A stretch of 64,000 nt of DNA, taken from the NCBI RefSeq assembly GCF_000687935.1, contig NZ_JHZZ01000001.1:2986001-3050000 (forward strand), written 5' to 3'. The DNA is from Polaribacter sp. Hel_I_88. GTDB lineage: Bacteria; Bacteroidota; Bacteroidia; Flavobacteriales; Flavobacteriaceae. Position numbers and translations under genes: made by a program. Below are positions 8,758 through 18,194 of the stretch, in pieces; the stretch's first letter is position 1, and every line of letters begins with the position of its first letter. The notes under the pieces are model-generated. The model worked only from the letters and a program-made list of their open reading frames with translations, was not told the origin of the DNA and searched no databases.

Positions 8758-8916
8758 ATGAGCATTTTTAGAGTATTTTTTGCCATCTTTTTTCCACCAC
8801 TTGCTGTGATTGATAAAGGTTGTGGTTCTTTTGTAATTATTTTTTTATTAACACTTTGTGGTTGGATTCCAGGTATTATTGGAGCTTTGGTAATTTTGAA
8901 TAATCCCAAAAATTAA
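8758..8916 (+). CDS. YqaE/Pmp3 family small membrane protein
   Basis: A 52-aa protein beginning MSIFRVFFAIFFPPLAVIDK and ending with NNPKN. It has two hydrophobic helices around a short charged turn, with the family hallmarks FPPLAV in the first helix and LTLCGWIPGIIGAL in the second. Pmp3/YqaE proteolipids sit in the cytoplasmic membrane and are linked to membrane potential and salt or cold stress in other organisms; the mechanism is unknown. It is shorter than most gene-calling limits but has an intact ATG, frame and stop. No operon partner on the same strand. Confidence 0.85.
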   Translation: MSIFRVFFAIFFPPLAVIDKGCGSFVIIFLLTLCGWIPGIIGALVILNNPKN

Positions 8917-8967
8917 TGAAATCGTCTTTGTGAAGTTTACTTTTTTTAAACTTCTAACTTACAGTTT

Positions 8968-9306
8968 CTAACTAACCTGCTCACCATTTTTAATTCCTTT
9001 ACTAGCTTGCAATAAAACAACATCTCCATCAGTATTATAAATACCTAACACCAAACATTCGCTCATAAAATTGGCAATTTGTCTTGGTTTAAAGTTGATA
9101 ATAGCTGCAACTTGTTTTTTATGTAAATCTTCTTTAGAATACAAATCCGTTATTTGAGCACTCGATTTTTTTACACCTAAAACACCAAAATCTATTTTAA
9201 GTTGATAGGCTGGTTTTCTAGCTTTTGGAAAATCGTTTACTTCAATAATAGTTCCAATTTTGATATCAACTTTTAAAAAATCTTCGAAGGTTATTGTTGG
9301 TTTCAT
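8968..9306 (-). CDS. CsaA-like tRNA-binding domain protein
   Basis: A 112-aa protein made of a single OB-fold tRNA-binding domain. It begins with ITFEDFLKVDIKIGTIIEVNDFPKARKPAYQL and continues with the typical GVKKSSAQIT, FKPRQIANFMSECLVLG and DVVLLQASK segments. Such stand-alone domains are annotated CsaA; they are dimeric, bind structured RNA and were proposed to act as export chaperones in Bacillus. It is a single-gene unit. The length and motifs agree with the family. Confidence 0.9.
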   Translation of the reverse strand: MKPTITFEDFLKVDIKIGTIIEVNDFPKARKPAYQLKIDFGVLGVKKSSAQITDLYSKEDLHKKQVAAIINFKPRQIANFMSECLVLGIYNTDGDVVLLQASKGIKNGEQVS

Positions 9307-9355
9307 TGCTATTGATTTTTAAGGTGTGATTTAGGTTTCATAAAAAGAATATAAA

Positions 9356-9384
9356 GACTTCGACAAGCTCAGCCTGACATTCGA
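9356..9384. repeat. dispersed CTTCGACAAGCTCAG repeat, copy 1
   Basis: GACTTCGACAAGCTCAG followed by CCTGACATTCGA. Near-identical copies occur at 20894-20915, 20961-20982 (inverted) and 44477-44505, all in spacers. I recall this word as a common dispersed element in flavobacterial genomes. Confidence 0.65.
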
Positions 9385-9432
9385 TATTTAAACTGTTATT
9401 ATTTATGTAATAAATTACGTTTCTTATTATCA

Positions 9433-9464
9433 ACAATTACACAATTACACAATTACACAATTAC
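9433..9464. repeat. tandem repeat, ACAATTAC x 4
   Basis: Four perfect head-to-tail copies of the 8-mer ACAATTAC, ending just past the stop codon of the Mpo1-like gene. No function is evident. Confidence 0.85.
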
Positions 9465-9465
9465 A

Positions 9466-9930
9466 CTATTTCCTCTTCCCAACTTTCTGAATTACCCAAA
9501 GTGGACCAATCAATAAAAACTCTAAATCTTTTAAGAACGATGGTTTTGCACCTTCTACTTTATGACCATAAAACTGACCAATCCACCCCAACACAAAAAT
9601 GGTAATGGAAACATAGAGTAAATTAAAATTGTTACCAATCCAAAAATTAAGAATGATACAAAGTAGCATCACAAAAAGCATTTCTACAAAATACCAGAAA
9701 CCTAATTTTAAATAAAAGAAGGAAATAAGTAAACCAACAACTGCAGCCCAATTTTCTAACAACGGATTGTACAAACCAAAAGTATCTCTTAAAAAAGAAG
9801 TTGGAATGCACATCAACAAGCCAATAACACTAAAAAAAATAAGCGGAACACAAATATAATGGATGGCTTGGTTGGTTTCATTTTGATGACTTAAAGCATA
9901 CTCATCAAAATATTCTTGTGCGTTTTTCAT
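9466..9930 (-). CDS. Mpo1-like (DUF962) integral membrane protein
   Basis: A 154-aa protein with about four transmembrane segments. It opens with the family N-terminus MKNAQEYFDEYALSHQNETNQ and IHYICVPLIFFSVIGLL, and contains GWIGQFYGHKVEGAKPSFLKD, the conserved DUF962 region with its His. The yeast relative Mpo1 is a dioxygenase that alpha-oxidises phytosphingosine-derived fatty acids. Whether the bacterial version does the same is unknown, although Bacteroidota do make sphingolipids. The family call is firm; the function is inferred only by analogy. Confidence 0.85.
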   Translation of the reverse strand: MKNAQEYFDEYALSHQNETNQAIHYICVPLIFFSVIGLLMCIPTSFLRDTFGLYNPLLENWAAVVGLLISFFYLKLGFWYFVEMLFVMLLCIILNFWIGNNFNLLYVSITIFVLGWIGQFYGHKVEGAKPSFLKDLEFLLIGPLWVIQKVGKRK

Positions 9931-9993
9931 GTTCTTTAAATTGAGATTTAAAGATAGTAATTTATAAAAAGAAATATAAAATTTAAAACTAAT

Positions 9994-10674
9994 TTATTCA
10001 GTTGTTAATTTTTGGTAAGCGTTTTTTGCATTTCTATTTTCAGGATTTATAGCTAATGCTTTTTTATAATACATTACAGCATTTGTAGTATCTTTTTTGG
10101 CTAAATAAGCATCAGCCATGGAGTCGTACACATTTGAACTTTTTGGATATAAAGCTATATTTATTTTAAAAATTTCTATGGCTTTTTCTTCTTCTTTATT
10201 TTTTAAATAAGTATACCCTAATCTATTTAAACTGTACTCTCTAATATTGGCATTCAAAGAATCTTTTTGTTGAATATGTAAATAACCAGTCAAGGCTTTT
10301 TCATATTCTTTGGCTTTAAAATATTCATCTGGGGTTTTTTCGCCTTTTTTCATTTTATCAAAATGATACAAAATACCATCATGTTCTGTTTTTGGAGCGA
10401 GTTCAATGTGCATTTTAGGGTTGCTTACAAAAATCATTTTTTCATTGAGTTCTTTCATGTAAAAAGAGCTATCGCTAACTTTTAAGAGTTCAATATCGTC
10501 ATTTCCTCTCCATTTTGCGTGCATTTCAGCGTCATCAAAATAAATTTCTAACACCTCATTTGCGTTAAATAAATAACGCCCAGAAGTTGCATTGATAAAT
10601 TCGTCTGTATTTTTTTGAGAAGTGCAACTGCTTACAATTATCGATAAAATTAAAAGATAGCTTATTTTTTTCAT
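9994..10674 (-). CDS. TPR repeat lipoprotein
   Basis: A 226-aa protein with a lipoprotein signal peptide (LILSIIVSSC, lipidation Cys17). A beta-rich N-terminal half of unknown family (about 25-110) contains a FDDAEMHAKWRG segment. Residues 115-226 hold tetratricopeptide repeats: YEKALTGYLHIQQKDSLNANIREYS, EKAIEIFKINIALYPKSSNVYDS and NAVMYYKKALAINPENRNA. It is probably anchored in the outer or inner membrane facing the periplasm, with the TPR part binding a protein. The partner is not evident. Confidence 0.75.
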   Translation of the reverse strand: MKKISYLLILSIIVSSCTSQKNTDEFINATSGRYLFNANEVLEIYFDDAEMHAKWRGNDDIELLKVSDSSFYMKELNEKMIFVSNPKMHIELAPKTEHDGILYHFDKMKKGEKTPDEYFKAKEYEKALTGYLHIQQKDSLNANIREYSLNRLGYTYLKNKEEEKAIEIFKINIALYPKSSNVYDSMADAYLAKKDTTNAVMYYKKALAINPENRNAKNAYQKLTTE

Positions 10675-10835
10675 GTTTGGTTTATTAAAAGATTCTATAA
10701 TTTAGACGTGAAATTTAGTGGTTTTGTTACAAAAAAATCAAACAAGTTTTAATTACATCAAATTAAGTGAAGAAACAGCAATTGCAAAATCAATATTAAA
10801 TGCAAAAAAAATCCGATTATAAATTAATCTTTTCT

Positions 10836-11891
10836 TTATTTTAATTGAAGAGCATCATTATCAATTTTAATAAATTTTTGGCGAATTTCACCAACCTCTA
10901 AGAAAAATGCTTCAACTTCATCTTCCTCATTAAATAGGAAACGCCCAAAACTAAAACCAGCTATAAAATTTTTTTTCGTATCAAAATACACTTTTGAAGT
11001 TCTAAAAAAAGTAGAATCATTGCTATTTTTAAGTGTATAATTTAAATAGCGTAAATTTTGGTTGTTTTCAATGGTAAATATGTAATTTTTTTGATTTTCT
11101 AAGTTGTAAGAACCTAAATAATGTGCTATTGAATCATTATTTTTAGTGAAAGATTCGTCTGTATCCATTTCTAAATAATCTGATAATTCATCATAAAGAT
11201 GCAAACTTGCATTTCTAAATTCAATCACTTTTCTTAAATGATTATTAATACTGATCAAATCGAAATTTATAACTTTATTATAGTAAAAAGGATCGTTTAA
11301 AAAGTATTCAATAACTTCATCATTAATATCATAAGTATTTGAAAATTTACCATACCACGCTTTTGTTGCAGATAATTCTTCTATAAATTTAAATAAATCT
11401 GAAAGTACTTTTTCATCTAAAATATCTACTTCTTTTTTAACCTTTTTGTAAAGGTTATCTAATTTGAAAATAATAGAATCTTGTGCCTCAGAAAGCTCAC
11501 CTTTGTTATTTAAAAGATTTACAAAAGCATCATTGGCAATGTCTACAGTTTCTACTCTTTGCAAAATAAAAGTTAAGTTAGGTTGTTTTCTATAATCTTC
11601 TTCAGTTACTTTTTTATTAATGATTTTGTAAAAATCAGGATTTATCTCTCTATAAAAATCAATAACCGTATTTGCATTTTTAATATTGACAGCCATTTCT
11701 TTTTGAACCTGTTTTAACAACAATTCAGTTTTGTTAAAAGACTTTGTATTTTCATTCCAATTGTTAATTTGTAAGGCAATTACAATACCAATTACAACCA
11801 AAACAATTTCGCCAATAGCGTACAAAACATATTTGCTAAATTTGTTATCAGTCAAGTTTTTTTTACGGATTTTTCGGAAGAAGTTAATCAT
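10836..11891 (-). CDS. DUF6090-like membrane-anchored protein
   Basis: A 351-aa protein beginning MINFFRKIRKKNLTDNKFSK. A single membrane helix follows (YAIGEIVLVVIGIVIALQINNWNE, residues about 27-50), and then a large helical, highly charged domain. The N-terminal block with KYVLYAIGEI and IALQINNWN is the recognisable signature of a protein group frequent in Flavobacteriia (DUF6090, recalled rather than searched). The biological role is unknown. No signal peptidase site follows the helix, so it is probably an N-terminally anchored membrane protein. It is monocistronic. Confidence 0.7.
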   Translation of the reverse strand: MINFFRKIRKKNLTDNKFSKYVLYAIGEIVLVVIGIVIALQINNWNENTKSFNKTELLLKQVQKEMAVNIKNANTVIDFYREINPDFYKIINKKVTEEDYRKQPNLTFILQRVETVDIANDAFVNLLNNKGELSEAQDSIIFKLDNLYKKVKKEVDILDEKVLSDLFKFIEELSATKAWYGKFSNTYDINDEVIEYFLNDPFYYNKVINFDLISINNHLRKVIEFRNASLHLYDELSDYLEMDTDESFTKNNDSIAHYLGSYNLENQKNYIFTIENNQNLRYLNYTLKNSNDSTFFRTSKVYFDTKKNFIAGFSFGRFLFNEEDEVEAFFLEVGEIRQKFIKIDNDALQLK

Positions 11892-11974
11892 GTACTTTGT
11901 GATTTTTACTTTTGTAAAGTAAACAATAAAAAATTGTTTGTAGAATTAAATTTGTTTTAAACTAATTCATAAAA

Positions 11975-12199
11975 CTACTCCACAATTTCATAATCAATAT
12001 CTAATTTACGCAAAGCTCTTAAACCAGAACCTTTACTTTTATCATTTAGTTCGATGTCTACAACATCACCTTCTAACAAAATTTCGGTGAATTCATTTGC
12101 TAAAGAATCACTAACATTTACAGAAATTTCAGCAATACAATTGGCAATCGCTCTTTTATTGGGTCTTTGAGAAGTGCAGGAAAGTAGGTTTATGTGCAT
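11975..12199 (-). CDS. small conserved-looking hypothetical protein
   Basis: A 74-aa soluble protein with an intact ATG start. The N-terminus MHINLLSCTSQRPNKRAIANCIAEISVNVSD is followed by acidic strands (EILLEGDVVDIEL) and ends LRALRKLDIDYEIVE. The composition is that of a folded alpha/beta mini-domain. No family is recognised. It lies between the DUF6090-like gene and the restriction-modification operon, on the same strand as both, 72 bases downstream of the res gene. Confidence 0.55.
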   Translation of the reverse strand: MHINLLSCTSQRPNKRAIANCIAEISVNVSDSLANEFTEILLEGDVVDIELNDKSKGSGLRALRKLDIDYEIVE

Positions 12200-12271
12200 G
12201 GTTTTGGTTTTGGTTTGTGAGATTTATTAAAATTAATTGCGTTGTCATTTAATTTTAAAGAAAACTTTGGT

Positions 12272-15178
12272 TTACTTTTCAACGATAATCTCTCGTATTA
12301 AATCTTCTATTTTTTTGTTGCTAAATTGTTTTCTAAACTTAATCTTAATTGTATCTCCAAAGAACTTTTCTGCGTGTCTTATTTTCTGTTTTTCTTCATT
12401 TCTCAAACTTTCTTCATTTGTGTTTTTTGTTTCTACAACAAAATATAACTTTTTCGAATTATCTTCATAGTTTAAAACATACGCAAAATCTGGTGAGTAA
12501 CTTTTTCCACCAGCTACTGGAATCTTAATTGAGTTTTTTGGAATTTTAGAGAAAACTACTACTTCCTTCAAATTTTGTTCAATATTCTGTTTTTCTAGTT
12601 CAGAATCGTAAAATAATTCGTCTAATAAATAATTTTCAGCAACTTTATTATCGGAATATAATACACCAACATCAGAAGCAGAAATTTCTTTCTTTACAGT
12701 TCCATCTGGATGTGTAAATTTAGTGGGATGAATTTCATTACTCACTTTTTGATATTCAATGCCAAATTTATCTATGGCATTAAACATTAAATAATTTTCG
12801 AATTTTTGCTTTATAATACGAACTGTAGCAATATTTAAAAATTTGTTGATATCAATATTTGCCTCTATAAATGAATTGTGTAACGTTTTTATGTTGATGT
12901 TTACTGTTTTTGCTAATTCCTTTAAGAAACTACTGTATTTCATTGTAGAAATAGGTGTTATTTCATTTCCATAAATTTCTTGTTCTTCTTTAACTCCTGC
13001 AATTTTATCAGTTATTGTTATCTGTGCTGTTCTTTCTTTGATGCCTTCAATGGTAAAATTACTATTTTGTTCATTTAAAAAATTTACAAACAGCGTTTTG
13101 AACTTGTCTTCTTTTTCGAACTTGTATTCTAAAATTACCTTTTCGTTTAGTTTTTCCCAAAGCTCTTTTAATTCGCTGTATTTTTCTGTTCGTATACTAA
13201 CTTGCTTTTTTACATCTGTAGCTTTTCTAATTTTATTAGAGCCAATACCTTCAAATATTTTTGGATAGTTTTGTTTGATAAAATCAAAACCACCTTCTTT
13301 AAAATCGTTATTTCTTTTAATAAGACCAGCATCATCTAATTTTTCTAATAATTGCTCTTCATCGATATTATATTTTTCTACAATTTGTTGAATCATTTTA
13401 GGATGCAATTTGTCTGGAATATCTTCTATAGAAATTGCTCCTGATTTCTCATTAATTTCATTCACTAATTTATCTACAAAATCACTTTCTGTAAAATCTA
13501 CAAAATAGTTTAGGTAAAACTGTTCGTCTTTTACTCGGTTTCCATATTCATTTACAGGTAGTCTTAAACCTCTACCAACTTCTTGTAATTTAGAAATATC
13601 GCTACCACTACTTCTTAATTTACAAATTTGAAAAACATTAGGATTGTCCCAACCTTCTCTTAAAGTCCATTTACTAAAAATAAAACGTCTTGGATTTTCT
13701 AAAGAAAGCATTGCTTGTTTGTCGTGCAAAATTTCGTTTATTTCTTTTTCAATAGCTTCATCTTTTTCTGAATTATCTTTAGAAAAATAACCTGCATGTG
13801 TAACGCTTATGTCTTCTAATGTTTTTTCGAGATACGCTTTATAAAAGGTATTCTTTTCTGTTTTCAGTAAGGTTTCTACTTCAGCTTTTATTAAATTTTC
13901 TATATTTTTTCTTAAATAACCATCTTCATTTCTGTATTCTTCTATATTATCAATAAAAAAAAGGGTAATTGGTTTTATTTTTACGCTTCTAGTTAATAAT
14001 TCCTTTTCAGTTTTAAAATGACTTTTTATAGCTTTTTTAATCATTATTTCTTGCAGTTTTTCTGCATAAGAATAAGGATTTAATTTATCTCCTTTAGCTA
14101 ATTCTATTCCATTAGATAACACAACTTTGCTTTTGTTTAAGCTTTCTACATACAAATCTTCCATTGCAAAATGTACACGTTGCAAACTTTCTTTTTTAGT
14201 AAGTTTAAAGGTTTTTTTACTTTTATCTTCTAACAATTCAAGAGTAGCCTCTTTGCCATCTGTATTATTTAATTTTACAACAGCGTTTTTACCACTTTCA
14301 AATTCTGTAATATGCCCAATAACACCTTTTACTAAATTTCTGTTGAAAGAATCAACAGCAGTTAATGTATAAATTAAATTTTCATATTCCTTAAAGGTTG
14401 CTCCATAACGCAATACAAATTGTGGTTTCATTTTTTGAATATTCTCCCAAGTTTTGTTCGATTGTGAAAATTTGTGTGGTTCATCAATAATTAAAAAAGG
14501 ACTAACTGCCGAAATTGCTTTAAAAGGAACTGTGTGTTTATCAAATATGCCTTTATCAAAAGATTGCTCCATTGTTGGCGAATTTATCATACCTGCATTG
14601 ATAACAAGAACTTGAATGCTGTTTTTTTCGTAAACACCTGCGTTTACAAAACTATTTACAGCAGGTGGCATAAAAGATTTTTTATTTTTACCCCCTTTTT
14701 TACTTTCTACAATATGTAATTTAATAGTTTTACCATATTGTTCTTTAAAATGTGCTCTTGCACTATCGCTTTTTAAAAAATCTACAGTTCCTGCTTTTAT
14801 TGAAAGTGTAGGTACAATAACAATAAATTTAAAAAGACCGTAATTTTTATTGAGTTCAAAAATAGTTTTAGTATACGTATACGTTTTTCCTGTGCCTGTT
14901 TCCATCATAATATCTATGATGTTGCTTTTAGTCTTTACACTTTCTTCTATATCATTGTTTTTTTGCTTTGCTGCAATGTTTTTTCTGAATTGTCCATAAG
15001 GCAAATAATTATTATCAAATACGTTTCCTTGCCTTGTTATATTATTATATGTAGGGTTTATAAAATGCTGATCAATTTTTGATACTGCGTGTTTTTCTAA
15101 ATCTCTAAAAACAGCAACCGTACTTTCTACTGCTTGGGTTTGATGTTCTAGATTTTTCTCAAAATTAAATCCTTTCAT
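12272..15178 (-). CDS. res: type III restriction endonuclease Res subunit
   Basis: A 968-aa superfamily 2 helicase-nuclease. Walker A is METGTGKT (residues 92-99) and motif II is DEPH (232-235). Motif III is RYGATF. Motifs V and VI are visible in LREGWDNPNVFQ and LQEVGRGLRLP. The C-terminal nuclease has the PD-(D/E)xK pattern: PDFAYV (896-901) and VVETKN (ETK at 916-918). With Mod it would form the ATP-dependent complex that cleaves DNA carrying unmodified sites. It is the last gene of the operon, 2 bases after the RhuM-Doc gene. All helicase and nuclease motifs are intact, so it should be active. Confidence 0.95.
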   Translation of the reverse strand: MKGFNFEKNLEHQTQAVESTVAVFRDLEKHAVSKIDQHFINPTYNNITRQGNVFDNNYLPYGQFRKNIAAKQKNNDIEESVKTKSNIIDIMMETGTGKTYTYTKTIFELNKNYGLFKFIVIVPTLSIKAGTVDFLKSDSARAHFKEQYGKTIKLHIVESKKGGKNKKSFMPPAVNSFVNAGVYEKNSIQVLVINAGMINSPTMEQSFDKGIFDKHTVPFKAISAVSPFLIIDEPHKFSQSNKTWENIQKMKPQFVLRYGATFKEYENLIYTLTAVDSFNRNLVKGVIGHITEFESGKNAVVKLNNTDGKEATLELLEDKSKKTFKLTKKESLQRVHFAMEDLYVESLNKSKVVLSNGIELAKGDKLNPYSYAEKLQEIMIKKAIKSHFKTEKELLTRSVKIKPITLFFIDNIEEYRNEDGYLRKNIENLIKAEVETLLKTEKNTFYKAYLEKTLEDISVTHAGYFSKDNSEKDEAIEKEINEILHDKQAMLSLENPRRFIFSKWTLREGWDNPNVFQICKLRSSGSDISKLQEVGRGLRLPVNEYGNRVKDEQFYLNYFVDFTESDFVDKLVNEINEKSGAISIEDIPDKLHPKMIQQIVEKYNIDEEQLLEKLDDAGLIKRNNDFKEGGFDFIKQNYPKIFEGIGSNKIRKATDVKKQVSIRTEKYSELKELWEKLNEKVILEYKFEKEDKFKTLFVNFLNEQNSNFTIEGIKERTAQITITDKIAGVKEEQEIYGNEITPISTMKYSSFLKELAKTVNINIKTLHNSFIEANIDINKFLNIATVRIIKQKFENYLMFNAIDKFGIEYQKVSNEIHPTKFTHPDGTVKKEISASDVGVLYSDNKVAENYLLDELFYDSELEKQNIEQNLKEVVVFSKIPKNSIKIPVAGGKSYSPDFAYVLNYEDNSKKLYFVVETKNTNEESLRNEEKQKIRHAEKFFGDTIKIKFRKQFSNKKIEDLIREIIVEK

Positions 15179-15180
15179 AA

Positions 15181-16146
15181 CTAATCTTTAAGTAAAAGCA
15201 AAACTAATCCTATCATTTTGTCTTTTTCTTCTGGTAAAGAAGTTGCAATTAATAGGGTAAGTGTTGTTAAGGTTTCTGGTGATATTTTGTGTGTAAAATT
15301 ATAATTAGCTTTGTGTAAAAGCCAAATAAATGCAAATGCTCCACTGCGTTTATTGCCATCGTTAAAAGGATGATTTTTTACTATAAAATAGAGTAAATGT
15401 GCTGCTTTATCTTCAGTAGTTGGGTAGGCATCTTGCCCAAATACAGATTGAAAAACAGTTCCATAAATTCCTTTTAAACTTCCTTGTTTTTTTTCTTGAG
15501 CAAACAAATCTGTTGCTTCTCCTTTTTGTAATAATTCTTTTTTCAAGGTTTTTAAGTCGTCTTCTAGCTCTTTTGCAGAGGTAAATATTTCTACTATTTC
15601 ATTACTTTTTGGGAAGTTATTTTTATCAAAATTTTCTAAATTAAAAAAAGTACTCGAAAAAGATTGTATTAAAGACAGCACATCTTTCGTTTCTAAATTT
15701 TTAGTATTTTGAGTTAAAATTTTTAAATCTTCTAACGTGTGTAAGAATTGCTGTTTGTTTTTTTCTAATATTTTTTGGTTGATTGTGTAGCCTTTGGTAA
15801 TATGTTGTTTTAATGTTTGGGTAGCCCAAATACGAAAATTAGTTCCTTGTTTTGAATTAATACGATAGCCAACAGATATAATTGCGTCTAAATTATAAAA
15901 ATCTACTTGCCTTTTTACCTTTCTTCCAGATTCATCTTGAACTAGTTCCATTTTGGAACTAGTTGCATTTTTTTGTAGCTCTCCTTCTTTATAAATGTTT
16001 TGTAAATGCTTTGAAATTGCCTGCGGATTAACTCCAAAAATTTCACCCATTTGCATTCTTGTTCCCCAGATAGTTTCGTTTTCTGAATCTAACTTTAAAG
16101 CGATAGCTCCATTTTCTGCTTGATATATCTTTAACTCCTTTTCCAT
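15181..16146 (-). CDS. RhuM - Fic/Doc fusion protein
   Basis: A 321-aa two-part protein. Residues 1-125 match the RhuM (virulence protein) family: IWGTRMQMGEIFGVNPQAISKHLQNIYKEGEL, then VDFYNLDAIISVGYRINSK and FRIWATQTLKQHI, an HTH-like DNA- or protein-binding module. After a helical linker, residues 185-321 form a Fic/Doc domain with HPFNDGNKR at 259-267. The sequence GNKR is the Doc-type variant rather than the AMP-transferase GNGR. Phage P1 Doc phosphorylates EF-Tu, so toxin-like kinase activity is possible but unproven. The gene sits between mod and res with gaps of 1-2 bases, so it is co-expressed with the restriction system. Its target is unknown. Confidence 0.85.
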   Translation of the reverse strand: MEKELKIYQAENGAIALKLDSENETIWGTRMQMGEIFGVNPQAISKHLQNIYKEGELQKNATSSKMELVQDESGRKVKRQVDFYNLDAIISVGYRINSKQGTNFRIWATQTLKQHITKGYTINQKILEKNKQQFLHTLEDLKILTQNTKNLETKDVLSLIQSFSSTFFNLENFDKNNFPKSNEIVEIFTSAKELEDDLKTLKKELLQKGEATDLFAQEKKQGSLKGIYGTVFQSVFGQDAYPTTEDKAAHLLYFIVKNHPFNDGNKRSGAFAFIWLLHKANYNFTHKISPETLTTLTLLIATSLPEEKDKMIGLVLLLLKD

Positions 16147-16147
16147 A

Positions 16148-18193
16148 TTAATAACGTGTTATAAAATCGATATCAATACTTTTTTTATTGGCAAAACTTT
16201 TTACGTTTTCGCTAATTTCACGTAAGTTTTTACTTTCAAAATGATACCCAAATGCAATAATGGTGGTTGGGTTAAAATTGGTATCGCTGTCAATTTTTTC
16301 TAACAATGTTTTCAAAGTATCAGTTTTAAAACCTTTATCCATTAAATACAGTTTGTTGCTTACATAATTGGCTGTGTAACCATTTAAATCTACTTCTATA
16401 AAGTTTTCTGTAAGTGGTACTGTATCATTCGTTTTCCAAGTAATTAATAAGGCTTTTATATCTTCTTTGGTTAATTTACTTTCATCAAAAAGTTGCATTT
16501 GTTTTGCATCCAACTCTTCTGCTTCAAAATTATAATCGTCCCAAATTGGCATTGTTTCAAATATTTTGAAACCTACATCTTGCTTCTGAAGTTCTTTTAT
16601 TTGAACTTCAATTTCTTTTATTTTTTCATCTTTTTGATCAATATTTAATTGACCTTCTAAATCTTTTATCTCTTTTTGTTTTTCTAAAATCTTAATTTTT
16701 AAGGTTTCTTCTTTTATTTTTTTTGATGCACGAAGTAAACGTTCTTTAGTGATGTCAAAAATAGTAGGTATTTCTACTTTTAAGTCATTTTTTACAAAAT
16801 CGTAAGCTGTTTTATTGCTTTTTGGGTCGATGATTTCTGGCAATTGTACTAAAATAAATTTACGCTTTCCATTACCTTCTGCATTTAACTGCATTACAGC
16901 ATCGCCTGTGGTTCCTGAACCTGCAAAGAAATCGAGGATTATAGAATTTTCTTTTCCTATTGAAATTTCAATACACTTTTGAAGTAATTCAACAGGTTTA
17001 GGAAAATCGAAGTATTTTCCATTCAATAAGTTTTTTAAATCTACGGATGCTTTTTTATTACCATCAATATCCTTCCATAAATTTGAAGCTTGTTTCAATC
17101 TACCTTCTAAATAAAATTTTAAGTATGGTTTCCAAGTTTCTTTAAGTTCAGTCTTTGATTTAGTTTTTTTCCATTCAATCAAATTATTTAATTTAAATTC
17201 TTCATATTTAGATTTAGAACACCTCCATCTGCTTTCATAACCAGTGGGTCCAATAGGTAATATTTCTTCTCCATCAGGAGAGGCAAGAGAAAAATACATA
17301 CTTGGTCTATCTCCTCTTCTGTCCTCACCACCTGTTTTCCTTAAAGGACGTGTTAAATATTTTCCTTTTGAGTCCTCTTGATTATATATATTCTTATCCT
17401 TCTCATTAAAAGGTAAGCCATAGAATTCCATTTTAGAACTTTTAGAATACACTAAAATATAATCAAACTCGGAAACTAAACCATTAGTGCCTTGACCTGT
17501 TGGTGTACCAGTTAACCTACTAATTTGACCTAAAAAATTCTCTTCACCAAAAATCTCATCCATCAACAAACGCAATTGCGCAACTTCATTATCATCAATA
17601 GAAATAAAAATAACACCATCTTCTTTTAAAAGATGTTTCGCAATATATAAACGAGGATACATAAAGGTTAGCCAAGCAGAATGAGAGTTGCTTTTACTTT
17701 GTGTAAAACTTAAAATTCGTTTGGCACGTTCTTCACTTACTCCAGAAAGTTCCATTAAGGTTGGCACATCAAATTTTCTATCATCTTCATATACAAAACC
17801 ATCACTACCTGTATTATAAGGTGGATCTATGTAAATCATTTTAATTTTCTCATAATAGGCATTGCTTAAATGCTTTAGCACTTCTAAATTATCGCCTTTT
17901 ATGAGTAGGTTTTCAGAGGTTGCGTTTGCTTCTTTTTGGTTAAAAGCTTCATCTTCTTTTAAAAGAGTATTGGTTTCGTCTGTAGCCAATAAACGCGCAT
18001 AACTTTTACCCAGCCAATCCATTCCATAACTTTCTGTAGAAAAGTTTATTTCGTTTGCAGAAAGTTGGGTTTTAAATTTATCAAAATCAAAATCGCCATT
18101 TTTATCAAAACAGTTTGGGAAATTTTGTTTTAGAATTTCTACATCTTTATTTGGTGGTTGTATGTTGCCTGTTACTTTTTGTGTTGTGCTCAT
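16148..18193 (-). CDS. mod: type III site-specific DNA methyltransferase Mod
   Basis: A 681-aa N6-adenine methyltransferase of the beta class: the catalytic motif DPPYNTG (123-129) precedes the AdoMet-binding motif DFFAGSGTTG (421-430). The variable central part (about 225-400) should contain target recognition. A coiled-coil stretch (about 495-545, KIKILEKQKEIKDLEGQL) and a C-terminal dimerisation region follow. It methylates one strand of the recognition site and is needed for specificity of the Res complex. It is preceded 1 base upstream by the XRE regulator gene. No simple-sequence repeat suggesting phase variation was seen in the coding sequence. Confidence 0.95.
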   Translation of the reverse strand: MSTTQKVTGNIQPPNKDVEILKQNFPNCFDKNGDFDFDKFKTQLSANEINFSTESYGMDWLGKSYARLLATDETNTLLKEDEAFNQKEANATSENLLIKGDNLEVLKHLSNAYYEKIKMIYIDPPYNTGSDGFVYEDDRKFDVPTLMELSGVSEERAKRILSFTQSKSNSHSAWLTFMYPRLYIAKHLLKEDGVIFISIDDNEVAQLRLLMDEIFGEENFLGQISRLTGTPTGQGTNGLVSEFDYILVYSKSSKMEFYGLPFNEKDKNIYNQEDSKGKYLTRPLRKTGGEDRRGDRPSMYFSLASPDGEEILPIGPTGYESRWRCSKSKYEEFKLNNLIEWKKTKSKTELKETWKPYLKFYLEGRLKQASNLWKDIDGNKKASVDLKNLLNGKYFDFPKPVELLQKCIEISIGKENSIILDFFAGSGTTGDAVMQLNAEGNGKRKFILVQLPEIIDPKSNKTAYDFVKNDLKVEIPTIFDITKERLLRASKKIKEETLKIKILEKQKEIKDLEGQLNIDQKDEKIKEIEVQIKELQKQDVGFKIFETMPIWDDYNFEAEELDAKQMQLFDESKLTKEDIKALLITWKTNDTVPLTENFIEVDLNGYTANYVSNKLYLMDKGFKTDTLKTLLEKIDSDTNFNPTTIIAFGYHFESKNLREISENVKSFANKKSIDIDFITRY

Positions 18194-18194
18194 T

